Positions 43,401 through 57,700 of a stretch of 64,000 nucleotides of DNA are shown in pieces. The stretch spans positions 262,001 through 326,000 of the forward strand of contig VLTN01000030.1 of NCBI GenBank assembly GCA_008330645.1. The letters are read 5' to 3'. The translations under genes were made by a program, and so were the position numbers. A model generated the notes under the pieces. It was given only the letters and a program-made list of their open reading frames with translations. It was not told the origin of the DNA and did no database searches. The first letter of the stretch is position 1. The number at the start of each line of letters is the position of its first letter. Source of the DNA: Cafeteria roenbergensis. Lineage: Eukaryota; Sar; Bigyra; Bicosoecida; Cafeteriaceae.

Positions 43401-45027
43401 CTTTGAGGTTGTGTGAGAGCAAAGCCGCATTCGTGACCCGCCCGCCCATCCCGCGGCAGGCTGGGAGGTGGCTTGCGAGGTTTCAGTGCCCCTGTGGGTG
43501 CAGACTCCGAGCAAGGCACTGCCACTCCTAGCCTGCTGGCGCCGGACACCTAACAGGTGCCCATTTGGCCACTGCTGGATGCGTGATCACCATTCCCTAC
43601 GATCACACGCACCAGGGCGAATCGGAGGCGTTGCCGGACAGCGACAGCATCGCCGGGGCTTGGAAGCTCTGCCGCGCGTGGTCAACTCCACGCAAGTGTG
43701 TGCGCTCCGCCGTTGCCACGGTATGGCGTCGCAGAATGGCGCCACTGCACTGCACGTGGCCGCAGAGGCGGGGCACGTTTCTGCAGTTGAGATCTTGCTT
43801 CAACTCGGAGCGGACATCGCAGCCACGACGAAGGTCGGTAATGTGTAGCCTCTGTCACGGGCTTTGAGGCATGGCCATCGTTCACAAGCGTTGGCCGCTA
43901 GCTACAGGCATGGTCCGACCCGTAGTGACGCACTTGCTGCTCTGCATCGCCTCCGCGCAGACGGGAGCGACACCGCTTCACGCTGCGACAGCACAAGGCC
44001 ACGTCGACGTTGTTCGCCTGCTCCTTCGCCGCGGCGCCGCGGTGGGAGTCACGGACATGGTGAGCGTGCCCGCCAGGGCGCCTCAGCGCCTGGCTTTTCG
44101 AAAAGACGTCCGAGGCGGCTTGTCCTGCACCCCGAGCCCCTGTATCCCTTCTGCCGGGGGCACACCCATCACCCATGCGCTCGGCAGGTGTGCGGCCTCG
44201 GAGGATCCCGAAAGTGAGAACTAGCGCAAGGACCAACTGCCTGTCGCATCAACTCGATGCGGATTCCGGCCCGCTTTCCCTCCTGATCGATGAACCGCAG
44301 AGGGAATGGACTGCACTGCACGCGGCTGCCGCTGGCGGGCATGAAACCATTGCTGGGGTGCTTCTTGAAAACGGGGCGGACCCAGGCGCCAAGGCGCAGG
44401 TTCGAAATCGGCTCGAGCGTCAGGCAAGGCCGGGGCTGCGCCGAACTGTTTGACGACGAAGAACAGGTCGGGCTGGCAACCAGGGGGGCATAAAGCGACG
44501 CCTTGCATCCTCGTGCCATCACCAGCAAGACATGCCGACTCGCCATTCGTGCTTGCCCGCAGGGGGTCACTGCGGGAATGCTGGCGAGCGAGAACGGTTT
44601 TTTGGCCCTCGCTCGAGGCATCGACGGCGTGAGCGCCGCAAGCCAGTTGTGGCCGGAGCTGCTAGTGATTCGACGAGAGGACCCCTGTCCGGTGTGGCCT
44701 GCGGGGTGCGTTTCGCCGACTGGCGGTTGCTCACCTGTCTCCGACCCTCGCTCAGTTGCCGAACGGGGCAGCGGACAGTCTCCCATCCTGCTCAACGCCC
44801 TTGCCGCCTTGAAGGTGGAGGCAGACCTTCGAGGGGAACTCGTTGCAGCCGCTGACACCGAGGCCCAGCTCCGCGCTGAGCTGGCTGCGTCGGCGACGGC
44901 TGAGGCGCGATTGCGTGCCAAGCTAGCCGAGGCGGCCAAGGTCGAGGCCAGGCTGCTGGCGACGTTGGCTCGCCTGGAGCCTCGCGCACACGCTCAGCGA
45001 CCGGTGCAGCATTTGCCTGACGGTTGA
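40475..45027 (+). CDS. ankyrin-repeat protein, one 99-base exon per repeat
   Basis: Fourteen phase-0 exons encode 594 residues. Exon 1 (40475-40606) has 44 residues. Twelve exons of exactly 99 bases follow, starting at 40821, 41080, 41308, 41606, 41836, 42164, 42422, 42763, 42977, 43735, 43961 and 44301. Each encodes one full 33-residue ankyrin repeat beginning at the consensus turn (for example DGQTALHHAAAGGHESAV, TGATPLHAATAQGHVDVV). Exon 14 (44563-45027) encodes a C-terminal domain ending in an Ala/Glu/Leu coiled coil (about 522-580, LRAELAASATAEARLRAKL). Introns are 115-242 bases except the tenth (659). Donors vary (GTGAG mostly, also GTATGC, GTTAGT, GTCGGT, GTTCGA), and all acceptors end GCAG. 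Ankyrin stacks bind proteins; no catalytic domain or membrane segment is present. Intron 13's GTTCGA donor is the weakest call. Confidence 0.88.
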
Positions 45028-45712
45028 GTTCCGCTTTCGGTGTGAAAGAGGGGGGCTGGCCCGTGGGCGAGTCGGCCAACGCCTCCGCTGGCCCTGCCGG
45101 CCGCCGCTGCCTTGAGAGGCTTCGGCTGCAAATGCGCGTATTGTCTCCTTCGAATCCTTTCGGCTCAGGTGGCGGGCAGGAAGCGCCAATCATGCCTGTG
45201 CCAAATTCACCGCATGCATCGCGGAGCGCAACCACGCGAGCCGCCCTGATTCCACCTCGCCGGGCTTTGCCACAGCACTGCATTTATCAACGTAAGTCAC
45301 GCACTGGCCGGCAGCGCGCAACGGCTGCGCCTGGACAGACAACACAGCGAATCGGGAGCCGAAACAGATGGGCTCTTCGTTTGCTTCACAGCTGCGATCG
45401 CCAACGAGGCACAGCTGCGCCGATGGCTCGCTTGCTCTCCAAGCAGCGCTTCACACTGACACAGGCCTTCCGTCAAGCAAGTCGCGAATGAGGCAGCAAA
45501 TTCGGCATCGACAGCAGTGGCAAACGCGCCACTCAAGATGCAGGCAGGGGACACCTAAAAGCCCCTGCCGCACGCTGGGAGGGGGCAGGCGCAACCGCAT
45601 TCAACCAAAACCAGCCAACTCGGCGCGTGAGATCCGCAGTCCCGCGCACGAGACGACGCGAGGCGCAATACCCGCATGTGGCGTGCAAGCAAGCATACAA
45701 CAGCCACCTCGA
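45028..45712. other. convergent intergenic gap
   Basis: Space between the ankyrin gene and the giant TRAPPC10-like gene. Composition is less GC-extreme than in the genes. No coding, RNA or repeat feature was recognised. Confidence 0.5.
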
Positions 45713-48700
45713 TCAGCTGACGGTGTCTGGCGCAGGGTCGTTCACAGCGGCGACAGGCGGTTGCAGCGCCGCTCCGATGTGCACGAGGCAGACGGCTGAC
45801 TGGCACTGCCTGCGTGGCGCTGGACCGGCTGGCTCAGCGGGCTGCGCTGCCCGGAGTCGCTCGGGAAGCGGCTCTGCCCGACGGCGTCTGTCCCACTCGG
45901 GCACGAGGAGTGATGTTGCTTCGACGGCCACTGACAGAACTGGGCACTCATCCGACGTCACAGAAACGCCCAGACTGAGGTCAGACGCCGCGTCGCGTCG
46001 CCGCTCCCACGCCAGAGCGGCATCCGACACTGGAACCCTAAGCACCACCACGCACGGACCGGCACTGCTCTGACGCCTGGCGACGCACACAGAGGCAGTG
46101 ATTTGCCCGTGACTCTCGAGGGACGTCAAAATGACTGGCCGGGCAATCTTGGAGCCGGGGAGTGGCTGCCACTCTGCACCGCGGAGGTGGCGCCAGGCAG
46201 ATCCGGTCACGACGCAATCACCCGAGTCGCCTGAATGGTCCGGGAATTCGACTGGCGCTCCATCAACCGCCAGCTCTGCCGCAATCCGCAGCGTGACGAA
46301 CGGATGAGGGCTCGCCCCAGTTGCGGTTGCAGTTGCAGTCCTCAGGGGTGGCGAAGGGGGCATTGCATCTTCCTCAACTGCAACTGCAACCTCAAGCATG
46401 GTGGTCGGAGCTGCCTGCCGATGTCCATCAAGACGGACGAGTCGAGACGTCGCGATGATGGGGCATGATGGCCGAGGGACCACGCATGTCGCCTGACGGT
46501 CACCTGAGGGCGTAGGCCCTCCCATGACGAAGCTCTGCCGAGACGCGTCTCGAAGCGCCGAACTCCACCCCGGCCCCAACAAAAGCGGCGAAACCGCGCC
46601 GCGTCGCTCCTGAATCGCCCGCTCAGCTGTCGCCCATGCACGGCTCCGGCTCACAGCAGCCGGAGCCAGCCTCGCGCGGCTCGCCGGCCCACCGTCAGAA
46701 ACGCCCAACGGCCGTGAGTCCACAGCGCGGCGTGGCTGACCCGCGCGCGGCGGCGGCATTCTCCCGCCAGCAGCAGAGGCGGCAGCTGCTGCAGTGGCAC
46801 CACCATCTGCTGCTGCGGCAGCACCATCTGCTGCGGCAGTGGCACCATCTGCTTCTGCAGCGGCAGCAGTCACTGGCACCGGCGCTGAAGGTGCTGCGGG
46901 CGGCGCCCCTCGGCGGTAGAGCTCGCTACGCGCAGCTTCGTGCAGAGCCACTTCGGTGCTGGACAGAGCTCTGAGCGACGATCGCTGAAAGACCAGCCCG
47001 CAGCTGAGAGCAACCCTAACCGCGTGAATGACCCACACGCCAGGAGGAATCCTTCCTACCGGCACACGGACAAACGTTGGCCCGGGGGCAAGCGTCACTG
47101 CCGCCGGTGACTCGAGGCCGACGTGCAGCGAGTGCTGGTTCGTCAGACGCGGGGTCGCTGGAACCGTCACGATGAGAGCTCTGCGAACGCCCTTGGGTCG
47201 ATGGCGCCGACTCGAAGTGTGCTTAGGGGTGGTGGCTCTGCCAGCAGGGCCCTCGGTCGTCAGCTGACCAGGCTTCGCCGGGGGCTTGGGGCGACGGAAC
47301 CCAGTCAGGTGCGTGTCATCGCCAGCAGCAGGGCCCGTCGCTGCCCGGCCGTCTCGATGGGTCTGACTCAACGGACCACCACTCTGAAGAGGCCGTCGAG
47401 GCGAAACCGACATGGCAGCAGCCCCACCGGCAGCCACGGATCCCAGCCCCATACTAGGTTGGGTGAGCGACTCCTCGACAGAGACAGAGCGACGCACCGC
47501 TGGGTCATTGTCGGATGCGCCCGCAGGCCGTCTTGCAGCCTCTTGGTCAGGTTGCAGTTGCAGTTGCAGTTGCAGATGATCGCCCGACGCTGGGAGCGAC
47601 ACCGATGGCCGCAGCGGCGGTGGTGGCGGTGACCCAGCGTTGACCGATGCGCGATGTGGCTGTGATGTGACCGGCTGATGCAGTTGCTGCTGCTGGGGCA
47701 GGCTGGGCCCAAGCGGTGGTCTCTCGCTGTGGCGTCGGCGAATCGTTTCGCCGGCAGGCAATCGCTCTGCAGAGCCGTCGATGACGTCAGAACCCAAATC
47801 TGCAGGGTGGGCTGCGGGTTCTTCGTCCGCCGCCGCGGCTCTGTCTGCGTCGCCAGGGGCTTCCGGCGGCTGGATCACCGTGACTGCGCCGTCGGTGAAT
47901 TCGTCAATCGCCCACGACCGGACGCTGCTTCTGGCAGAGCCGATGCTTCCAGACTGGTGAATCGCGTGCGATCGACCAAACGCCCCCAGCGACGGAGTCG
48001 AGCTCCGCGACCCGCTTCGGACAAATGATCCGCCGACGCGGGCGCCCGAGTCGGTCGAGTCGATTGTCGACCGACGTGACAAACCGCCGGTGTCAGACCC
48101 ACCGATGTCGTGACCTGTGGCGGATGTGACAGGACCCATCGCGACTGCGCGGGGCCCCGGGCGGTCGGCCCATCCAACGGATTCTGAGTCTGACAAACGC
48201 GATGATGGTCTTTGAGACGACGAAACCGCTGAAGCCTCCGATGCCAAGGAATCGACTCGCGAGCGACGATTGACGATCCTTCCAGCCATCACGTCTCCAT
48301 CAGCCGGCGGCAGAGCCATACGACCGCCTCCAACGGACACGCTCGATCGCGTGGTCTGACGGCCCGTTGCTGCCCTGGCCGCATCAGCCGCCGTAGCTGA
48401 CTCTGCAGCACCATGCGCGGTGACGTCATCCGCGTCACTGTCGTCGCCGGAACCAGCAGCACCACCAGCGGCAGCACCACCAGCATGGCCAGCGCCAGCA
48501 GCAGACACAGCGCCAACACCAGCGCCAGCGCCATATCCGGGCTTGTCGTCAGCCGCACCGCTGATGGCGGTTTCACCATGGGTGGTCGACGTTTCCAACG
48601 GATTTGCATCTTCTGAGCCCGGCTCTGCCAGCACTTCGAAACAATGCTGCTCTGCCTGTTGCAGAGCTGTCCAGGCGGCAGCCGGCAGGAGTGTCGCGCC

Positions 48701-51700
48701 TTCCGCGAGCCACAGGGCCCCCCGACGTGAAACCGCATCGTCAAGGAGGACCCTCTGATTGCTGGATGACCGCGAAGTGGCAGAGCCAGACCTGCCGCTC
48801 CCGCGAGCACCAACACTTGTTGCTTGTGCCGCTATGCGCTGTTGATGCTCAAGTGATGTGGGTGGCGGCAGAGCTGCGACGTCAGGCCGAACCCTGAAGA
48901 GCTCCTCACGGGAGCGTAGCGGTGAGACGTCAGCAGGGTCCAGCAGATCTGACGCGACATACGCTTGTCCTGAGGCTATCAAGCAGACTTCATCCGTGAG
49001 GCCCTGGCCCGCTGAGCGCAGGGCTGGGGGGCCTCGACCGCTGCTGCCACTGGGCGCTGCAGCTGCGGTTGCTGTCGCACGCGCTGTTGCAGTTGCAGCT
49101 TCAGAGCCTGCATGCGGCGTGGCCGTGCCTGCACCTGGGGTCACTGCACCGCAGTGCATGCGAAGCCGCTTCTCGGCAAGAGTGGCAGCCTCCTCTCTCG
49201 CACGAAACCGCTGACTGGGCTGTGACTCGCGACTCCGGAGCCAGTTCTCAACGGATCGGTTTTTCCAGAGCGACGCTCGCAACCAGTGCCCGGAGGCGGG
49301 GCTGTCAAGAGGCGCGGCGGCGAAACCGCGCATGCGACGAAGTGCCTCGCTGCGGTTTCGCCTACGGATTCGACGGAGCGCCGTTGCTGCGGAGATGACC
49401 GGGTTTTGACAGGGCCGTGATGGCTCAGTGCGTCCAAATGTGGCGCCTGTTCCCGAAGCGGTTTCACCACTGGGAGACGGGGTGTCGGCGCTCGCCATCT
49501 CCGTCGCGATGGCGGCAAGCAGAGCCGATCCTTCCAGCTCGAGGTCCGACGTCGACGGGTCATCGTCAAGGTCTGGGTCGTCGCCGACGGAGGGCGAAGG
49601 CTGCCACCCATTCTGGAAGGATCCAAGCAGAGCCCAAGGTGCCGATGTTGACGACTTCACAGCAGGGTGTCCGTTCAGTGACGCAGATGTGACGCTGAAG
49701 CGTGTTTGACTCGACTCTGACTCTGGCTGCGACCCCGTCAGCGACCCAGCACCAAGAGCTGCCGGGACTGCCGCCACGCTGGCGGGGTCACTGGAATCAG
49801 CAGCGCCATCGCCGCCAGCCACGTCGCTGGCGGGGTCACTGCCAGCGACGTCCGCAGCCTCTGGAGCTGCCGCTGCGGGTGGCGAAACCGCTGGATCGGG
49901 CTCGGCAGGAGCCGGTTCGACACCGCCACCGTTGCCGCGACCGGTGCCGGCAGCGTCGCCGTCGCCGTCGCTGGTGGTCGGGCCAGCGCTGGATGCACAT
50001 GTGACTGACCACAGATGGATCAGTGACAGGGCCCCTGCGAACCTCGCGGGGTCCACGGCGGCATCGCGAGAGTCGCTCTTCACGCGACGTAGCTCGATGG
50101 ACAGCTGAGCGACACCAACGGACATGGAGCTTAGCGTGTTGGTCAACATCACGAGCGCATCAGCTGCGCCACCGGCTGGCGGGAGAACGATTGGCCCGGA
50201 ATCCCGGCTTGTGAGCGCCCAAGTGCCCAGCTGTTGGGCGTTGCAGCGAGCGCTGTGCGATTGTCCAGTGGCGGGGTCAGACGCAGCCGTCAGGATGCCA
50301 GCTGCTGAGAGAATTCCATCGGGCAATTGCAATGCCGCCGGCCAAAGACCCGAGATGATCGGACGTTTCGAGTCGTTGCCCGGAGTGTGGGTTGACCGGC
50401 CGCTGACCCGTGTCTGATGGACACAGCAGGTACCTGCCTTGCCGCGGTCGACATCTCTGCTGTTGCTGTCGTCACCACCGCCATCGGCAGCTACGGCGGA
50501 AACTGCAGTAGTTGTAGTTGTAGTTGCAGTTGCAGCAGCACCGACGCTTGCTGCGGGACCCATCACCGGTCCCCCCGGGGCCCCAAGTGACGTCGCTTCC
50601 ACCTCCCCCTCAAACACGCGCAGTGACTCCGGGTGACTCAGCTGCTGTAGCAGCGATGATGCGACCCGTGATGCCGCGTCGACCAGGATCTGACCCGGCA
50701 GAGCCGGTCGAATGGCGAGCAGAGCCAGAGAGGCAGCGCCTGCCCCGTCGATGACGGTCCTCACGGCTGCAGTCGCAGCGGCATCACTCTGCTCAACCGA
50801 CGAAACCGCACCCTCCGCGGCCCGCATGCCACAGCTTGCGTCGCCAGCGGCAGCCTGCTGCTGTTGCTGCTGCGCCTGTTGCTGTTGTGACGACTGCAAC
50901 TGCAACTGCAACTGCTCGGAACCGTCAGCAACGTCTCTGGCGAGATGAGCCCCGCCGTCACTGGCCCACAGCGCTGCCAGCGCCATGACCGCGCCGAGCG
51001 ATGTGTCCTTGACCGAGTGGTGACTGGCATCGGGTCGGGCTCGCCGTCCGCTGGCCAAGGATCTGCCGAGCGCAGTTGCTGCTGCTGCAACCGCGCGAGA
51101 GGCCGCCTGTGGTGTGGACGGACGGGCGGCTGACGACATCACGACGCCATCAGCTGACGACATCAAGTCGCCATCAGCTGACGAGTCGGAGCTTGAAGAC
51201 GATGACTGTGGACCAACATTGCCAACGATGCGGACCGCACGCTCTGCCGACCGGCAGAGCTCCTTGATGCAATCAGCGATGTGACGCGACACGGCGTCTG
51301 TCACCACCGCCTCTGCCACCCTGGCAACGTGATTCCCGCTTGACGCCATCGCTTGCAGGGCGGCTCTGCCGGTGCTGTGCTGAACGAGCTCTGCCGCAAT
51401 CGCCTCGCATTGACGGGCTGCAGAGCCGACTTGGTGAAGTGGAGCTTGAAGGGTGGTGAAAGCAGGGTCCATCAGCTCCCCATCAGAACCAGGTCGCTCA
51501 GACATCAGTTCCAGCGCATCGAGAAGAGCCGACACCGCCAATCCAACGGATTTAACAGCGTCGCTCATTCTGATGAGCGACCCCATCCGCGCCAGCAACT
51601 GCCCGGAGCCGTGCATGCCTCTGGAACACAGTGCCAAGCCGCGCGCCGTTAGCATATCAGCGGTTTCGCGCCGCCTGTCGGGCAGAGCCCACTCTCCATG

Positions 51701-54700
51701 GCACCACAGCATAGCGCGGTTCAGCGACGAAGTGGACTGCAGAGCCAGCATGCGCCACGGCCCAAAGCGAAGGCTCTTCCATCGACGAACCGCTGACGAC
51801 GCAGCCGACATGGCAGACAGGAGCTCCGACGATGTTGACGTCGGCGGCGCATCACGAGAGCCGTACGACGCCGGTGACGCGGCCAATGATGGTCCGGCGT
51901 GGGTCCGGCTCGACGTCGACTGACTGCCCAGGCCAGGCATCGTGCTGTGCTTTGGACTGCCTGCTGATGGCCTGGAGACTTGCTCGTGATTGGCCGAATC
52001 GAGAGATACATCGAGGGATGCAAAGGCGTCTCTCACCCGCGAACCTGCGGGGCGGTTACTGAGCTGGTGACGACGCGGTGACATGGCAGTGACCCGATCG
52101 ATGAAATCCACCCGACCCGCTAGCCCCGCTGCGCGCAGTGGTGACTCCACACCAGCACCGGCACCGGCCCCGGCTTCCGCGTCGGGTGCCGTTCTTGAAG
52201 TGGCTCTGCCGGCAGGGCCGAAGCCGAATCCGGATCCAGTTCCCATGCGGGAAGCGGGGGACGCAGACGATGACCAGGGAGTGATGTTGCGGCGACTGGC
52301 TGGTGATGCTGCGGTCGGGACGCCAGCCGATGAGGCTTGCCGCTGCTGCTGCGGCTGCTGCGAGTAACGGTCGATCGCCTCCTCCAGCGCATCGGCAAGC
52401 GAAGTGGCTCTGCCCAGGCAGTTGGCTGCCGCGTCGCTCAGTCGCACCGTGAGAGACGCCCCCTTTCGCCACGGCCTGCGGATCGCCGCGCCGAGAGCGC
52501 GCGCGGCCGAAGACTGGCTCCGGCAGAGCCACGCGCCGTAGACCGACAGCACGGCAGAGCCGGACCACTTCACGTCGCTGGAGGGATCTGCGGCGGCAGA
52601 TCGGTGAGCGGCTTCGCCTCCTGACGCAGGGAGCGATTGCGAAGGAGGTCTTGATGGCATGGTGATGGACGGACGATGTGATGGTGATGGAGGGGGTGTG
52701 AGCAGCGCGAGCGTGCGCCGAAGCGGCTTGGACGCTTGCTTGTCCGGAGTGTTGGTCAGGCTGGCTGAACGAGTCAGCTGATCGTCGGATGGCGTCAGCT
52801 GACCGAGACCTGAAGCGGGATGTTCGGCTGTGCGGACGTCGACGGTGGGCGGGGGTGCCGGATGCGGTGACTTGGCCGAGGACGATTGCGGTTGCTTTGG
52901 CGGCGACGACGTCAGCAGCTGCGGCGGCGGTGGCGGCGGCGGCGGCGGCGGCCGGGGCTGTGGCGGTACTGCAGAGCTCGGCAAGTGACTTGGTCGAGAT
53001 GGAGTCGTGACTTGGCCGAGATCTGAGCGTTGCGCGGGAACCACACCGTCCGACCGGCGGCGGCGGAACAATGGGCCGGGAGGCCCGGAAACGGTGGCAA
53101 CTGCAACCGCACCAGTTGCTGATACACCCGGCCCCGCTGGCACTTCGTGCGGTTTCGTGCCATCCATGAGGAGCGCCGCCCGTGCCGCAGCTAGCAGAGC
53201 CCCGAGGCGACGCAGGGCAACAAGGTGAAGTGAAGCACGCAGTGACTCCACGTCCAGTTGCTCTGCCAGCAGTTTGAGCGACGCTGCCCCGTGGACTTGG
53301 CCGCTGGAGGTGCCCACGGCCTCGTCAAGGCTGCGAGCAAGACGCGACGCCGGCTCGGCCAAACTTTCAGCCGTATCCATGGCCAGGCAGAACGAGGCGA
53401 CGTCGGCCGCAGCGACCATACCGGCAGCGCGCGGCATTGCTGGCGTGCCTGCCGCCGCCGCCGCCGTTACCCCGCGGCCGCCAACGCTGCCTGGCTCTGT
53501 CTGCGTGAGGCCTGGCCGGAACGCCGTCGCTGGGGTGTCCGTTGCGGAGCCGGAGAGAGACAGTCTCGCACCGACATTGGGCCCAGGCTCTGCTGCAGTT
53601 ACGGTTGCAGTTGCGGTTTCACGAGCAACGGAGTCAGACTCGCTGGCCTGGAGCCCCGGCCGCAGCCCTCCCCAGCCCGTTGATGTTGAACTTGCAACGA
53701 CAGTGTGACCCCTGCCAGACCTCGAAGGCATCGGTACAACCCACCGCCCGTTGAGACTGCAAGTGAAGCGACCCTCCGCATCGGCGGCAGGAACTGTCAC
53801 CTCCTCCGGCGAAATGAGAGAGGCGGCGAGGTCGCTGAGATCCGACCCGCCAGAGAGAGCTCCACTGCCGGCAGAGCCTTGCAATCGAGAAGCTCTGCCG
53901 GCAGAGCCGTCAGGTTGACTTGAGGCGGCTGCTGGGGCTAGGGGTGTCTGCATGACCGGCTCTGCCGTCAGCTGATGCGCGGGGCTTGCCCTCGCAGTGG
54001 CGTGGCTGTGCCACTGATTGGCAGAAGACTCGGCGCTGACCCACTCGTGATGGGCAATGTTGAATGCCGTGGTTTCTGCTGTCAGCAAGCAGGATCGGTG
54101 GGTCAGACCCAGCTTCCGGCAGAGCTGCGAACACCTCACTGACAAGTAGTCGATGACGTCAGCACGAGACAGCGTCCCGATGGACCCGTGATGGAGGCGA
54201 GTCGTCGCTCCAGGCTGCAAGGCAGGCGGCGGCAGAGGCAGCTCTGCCAAATCGGATCCTTCTCGCGTCACATCGGCAGAGCCACCTCGCGAACCAGTCA
54301 CAGGCGAATCATGCGCCAGTCTAGATTCCATCAGCTGACCACGCTTGCCGCTGTCGGTCCGGTTGTCGCCGCCGCGACCGCCGCCCCGTGACCGCGCCAG
54401 CGGCGAGGACGTCAACACTGCAGATCCACTTCGAAGTGGGAAGTGAGGGTCGGAAGGGGCCGGCGACGACACCGCTGCCAAGTCGGGGTCTGTCGCTTGC
54501 AGTGATGCGCGCGTGATGGCCGAGAGACACTGGTCCACGTGCGCGATCAGACATGTCACTGCAGAGCCGTGAGCTAGGGGCGGCGGCATACACGGCAGGG
54601 GAACGTCCCTTCCAGACGAAGTGGGATGACCATCGAGGAGCTCTGCCGGCTCTGCCGTATTGACCATAGTCCACCACTGGCGCAGCTGCGGCGGCGGCGC

Positions 54701-57700
54701 CGTCGCGATGGCGAGAGCCTGTGCTGCCAGCCGCATGGCTCTGCCGGGGTCACTCAGCGATAGAGCTCTGCCGCCTGTCAGCGCTGCGACGGCGAGACGT
54801 TGGCGCCGATGACGCTTGGCTGCAGAGCCGTTGAGACGTCGGCGAGATGACCTGATCCTGCCGCCGAGCGATTGACCAAACGCAGCGGGAGACGCTGGGC
54901 TCCTGCCTGATGATCGCGTGACTGACCGAGGACTGGCCCGTGATGGGCTGCTGATTGGGCGGAGACCTGCATCGCGTGAGGTCGTCGAACCACCGGCACG
55001 ATCCGCAGCCTCATCACCGGCCCCAGAGACTTCACTGGGGCCGTCAGATGCTGCTGCTGCTGCTGCGGCGGCGGCGGCAGCGGCGGTGCCGCTGGAGGAC
55101 TGGAGCGGTTTCGCAGCGGCGCCGGGTTTGGCAGAGTCTTGGCTGAACGCGGCACTGTCAGAGGCCCGGCGTGACGGAGACACTGCCGCCGCCTCATCAG
55201 CTTCAGCTGCAGCTTCAGCTGCAGTTGCAGTTGCAGTTGCAGTTGGTTGCCCATCTTGGTGCCCAGGGCCCCCCCGGGCATGTGCGGTCCGGCTGCCGCG
55301 GCCTGTGGACGGCGCGCGCCCGGAGTGTCTGCGAGATTCTGCCGCCATAGCCTCCGCGACGGCTCCCGCCTGTCTGCCCCACATCAGGCGCTGTGATGCC
55401 GCGCGTGACTTGTGCTTGACTGGCTCGTGACTGGGGTCACCCGCTGCGTCGTCCACGTCCAGCCCGACCTCAGCAGCGGTTTCGTCGGTTTCACGGGGTG
55501 TGACTGCGTCGGGCTCCGAGGCGTCAGACCGCGGCTCGTCACCGTCGTCCTCGTCGCCAGCAGCGGTTTCGTCGGGGTCAGTTCCGGTTGGACCACCATC
55601 GTCCTCTATGAGCGGCAGTTGCAGCTGAGCATCCGGCGTCGATAGGGCTGTGAGGCGGCTCTGCTTCGACGGCCGACGCCGCAGTGATGGACGCTTGAGC
55701 TTCGAGTGACCCGGCTGGCCACCCGCCGACGCCGAAGCCGACGCCGTAGTCGTCGTCGTCGTCGTCGTCGTCATGCTGCCGGGGTCTGGTGCCGCCGACC
55801 CCTCCAGATCGAGCGCAGCCACTGCCCGCAGCCGGCTCTGCCGGAAGTCGCGCGCTCCCAGCTCTGCCGCTACAAGCAGAGCCGACAGCTCGCTCTGTCG
55901 TGACGCGGTCATGACCACTCGAGGCGCCTTGGGCCCGTCGTCCAGTGACCCAACCAGCAGCCCGGCCTCTGCATCACTGGACGAATCATCGGCGGCAGCA
56001 TCAGCGCCGCCGTCGACGCAAGCGCTGCCTTCGCCCTCGGCGCTGTCCTCGCCGCTCCCGGCTCTGCCGCGGGTCACTTTGTCAAGATACCTCTCAAGCT
56101 CTGCCATGCTGACGCCTCCCAGTGTCGGCAGAGCTGCTGCTCGGCGTTTCGCGACAGAGTCGCGCACCGGATTGGCCCTGGCAGATTCACCTGAAGTTGC
56201 AGTTGCAGTTGCAGTTGCAGTAGACCGAGCGATGCGCCTCCAGTGACCGGCCACGTCGACACCCTGCATGTCCGGCTCTGCCATCACCACCGAGTCAATG
56301 AGTGACTCCTCCTTTCCAGAAGTGACCCACCCTAGTGCCACTCTTGCCGCGGCGTAGCCTGCAAGGGCATCCTGCCCGAGGCCGGCTCTGCCCAGCAGCC
56401 GGCAGCGGCTGTCCGCTATGGCGAGGAAGCGAAGTAGAGCTGACCAGTGACCCACGGGAAGTGAAGCTGTCGCTTCCGAAACGGATCGGTACGATATGGC
56501 CAGGGCGTTGCTCAGGCCAACCTCCACGGAAGAACGAATGACCGAAACCAGAGACTCCAGGGAAGCCCACTGCAGCGGTGCGGCGGAACGATTGGCCGCG
56601 GCGCCGCTCCCAGCCGTCGATCCCCGGGACCCCGCCGACGCGTCGCCAGTGGCCTGTCGTCGCCCAGTGATGCGCCCGCGAAACCACTCGTAGCCCGCCC
56701 GAAGTGGAGGCGATTGCGATTGACGAGGCGCGCTGGCAGAGCCGCCTCTCGCTGCTGACGAATGCCTGCCTGACCCGGCACCTGCCGCAGCGGTTGCAGT
56801 TGCGCTGGGGTCACTGGAGCCATCGTCTGACGGGTCGACCCTCGCCACCTTGGCGGCAGCGGCTGTTGCAGTTGCAGCGTCGTTGGGAGTGACCACCACG
56901 AACGGAAGTGATGGGCCCCTCGCCGGCGAAACGTCCCGCCGAACAGCGTCACACGCCGCGGTGGCGGCGCGGGCAGCCGCCCGGGCCCTGCGAATGGTGT
57001 CACTGCCGCTGCCGGTGTAGCTGACTGGCTGAAGCACGAACACCACAGCCGCGGCAGTGACAGCCGCGCCACTGCCGCCGCCGCCGCCCCCGCCGCCGCC
57101 GCCCCCGCCGCCGCCGCCGCCGGCCGCCGCCCCACCGCCCCCCGCTGCTCCGGCTGCTGACGACGACAACGACGACGACGACGACGGCAACAACCCGGCT
57201 GTCGACCCCGCCCCTGCGGCAACATCCTGGTTGCAGGCACGCACAAACGCTGTCACTGTGTCGCGAAACCGCCGGGTGTAATCAGGCTGCGTGGGACACG
57301 ACACGACCAGCAAGTGACTCATTGCGTCACGGTGCCAAGCGCCTTCGCGAAACCGCAGCTCTGCCGATCGGATGGAAGTCAGCACCGGGTCTTCGGCGCG
57401 TCGTCCCCAGCGCGGTGAGGCTGATTTGGGGGTGATGGCGACGTCGACGAACCGGTGCCGGAAGTCGACGTCGATCGGTTCGGGAAGCCGGTGCGTGAGA
57501 GATGCCTCCCGGCCAATTGATCCGCCGAAACCGCCAGCACCAGCGCCAGCGCCACCGCCTGTGGCAGCGTCAGCACCGGCACCAGCGCCGCCACCGGCAC
57601 CCGTTCCAGCGCCGCTGCCCGTGCGGATGCCGACGTCTGCGAACGTGGGCGTCAGCAGCGAGTCGTGGGGCGGAGCGAGGGGGTGGCAGGGCGCCGCGGC

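Noticed and set aside
40821-44399. Regularly spaced repeated units considered as a CRISPR-like or tandem DNA array
   Set aside because: The units are similar only at protein level (ankyrin repeats), spacing is irregular, and splice sites flank each one.
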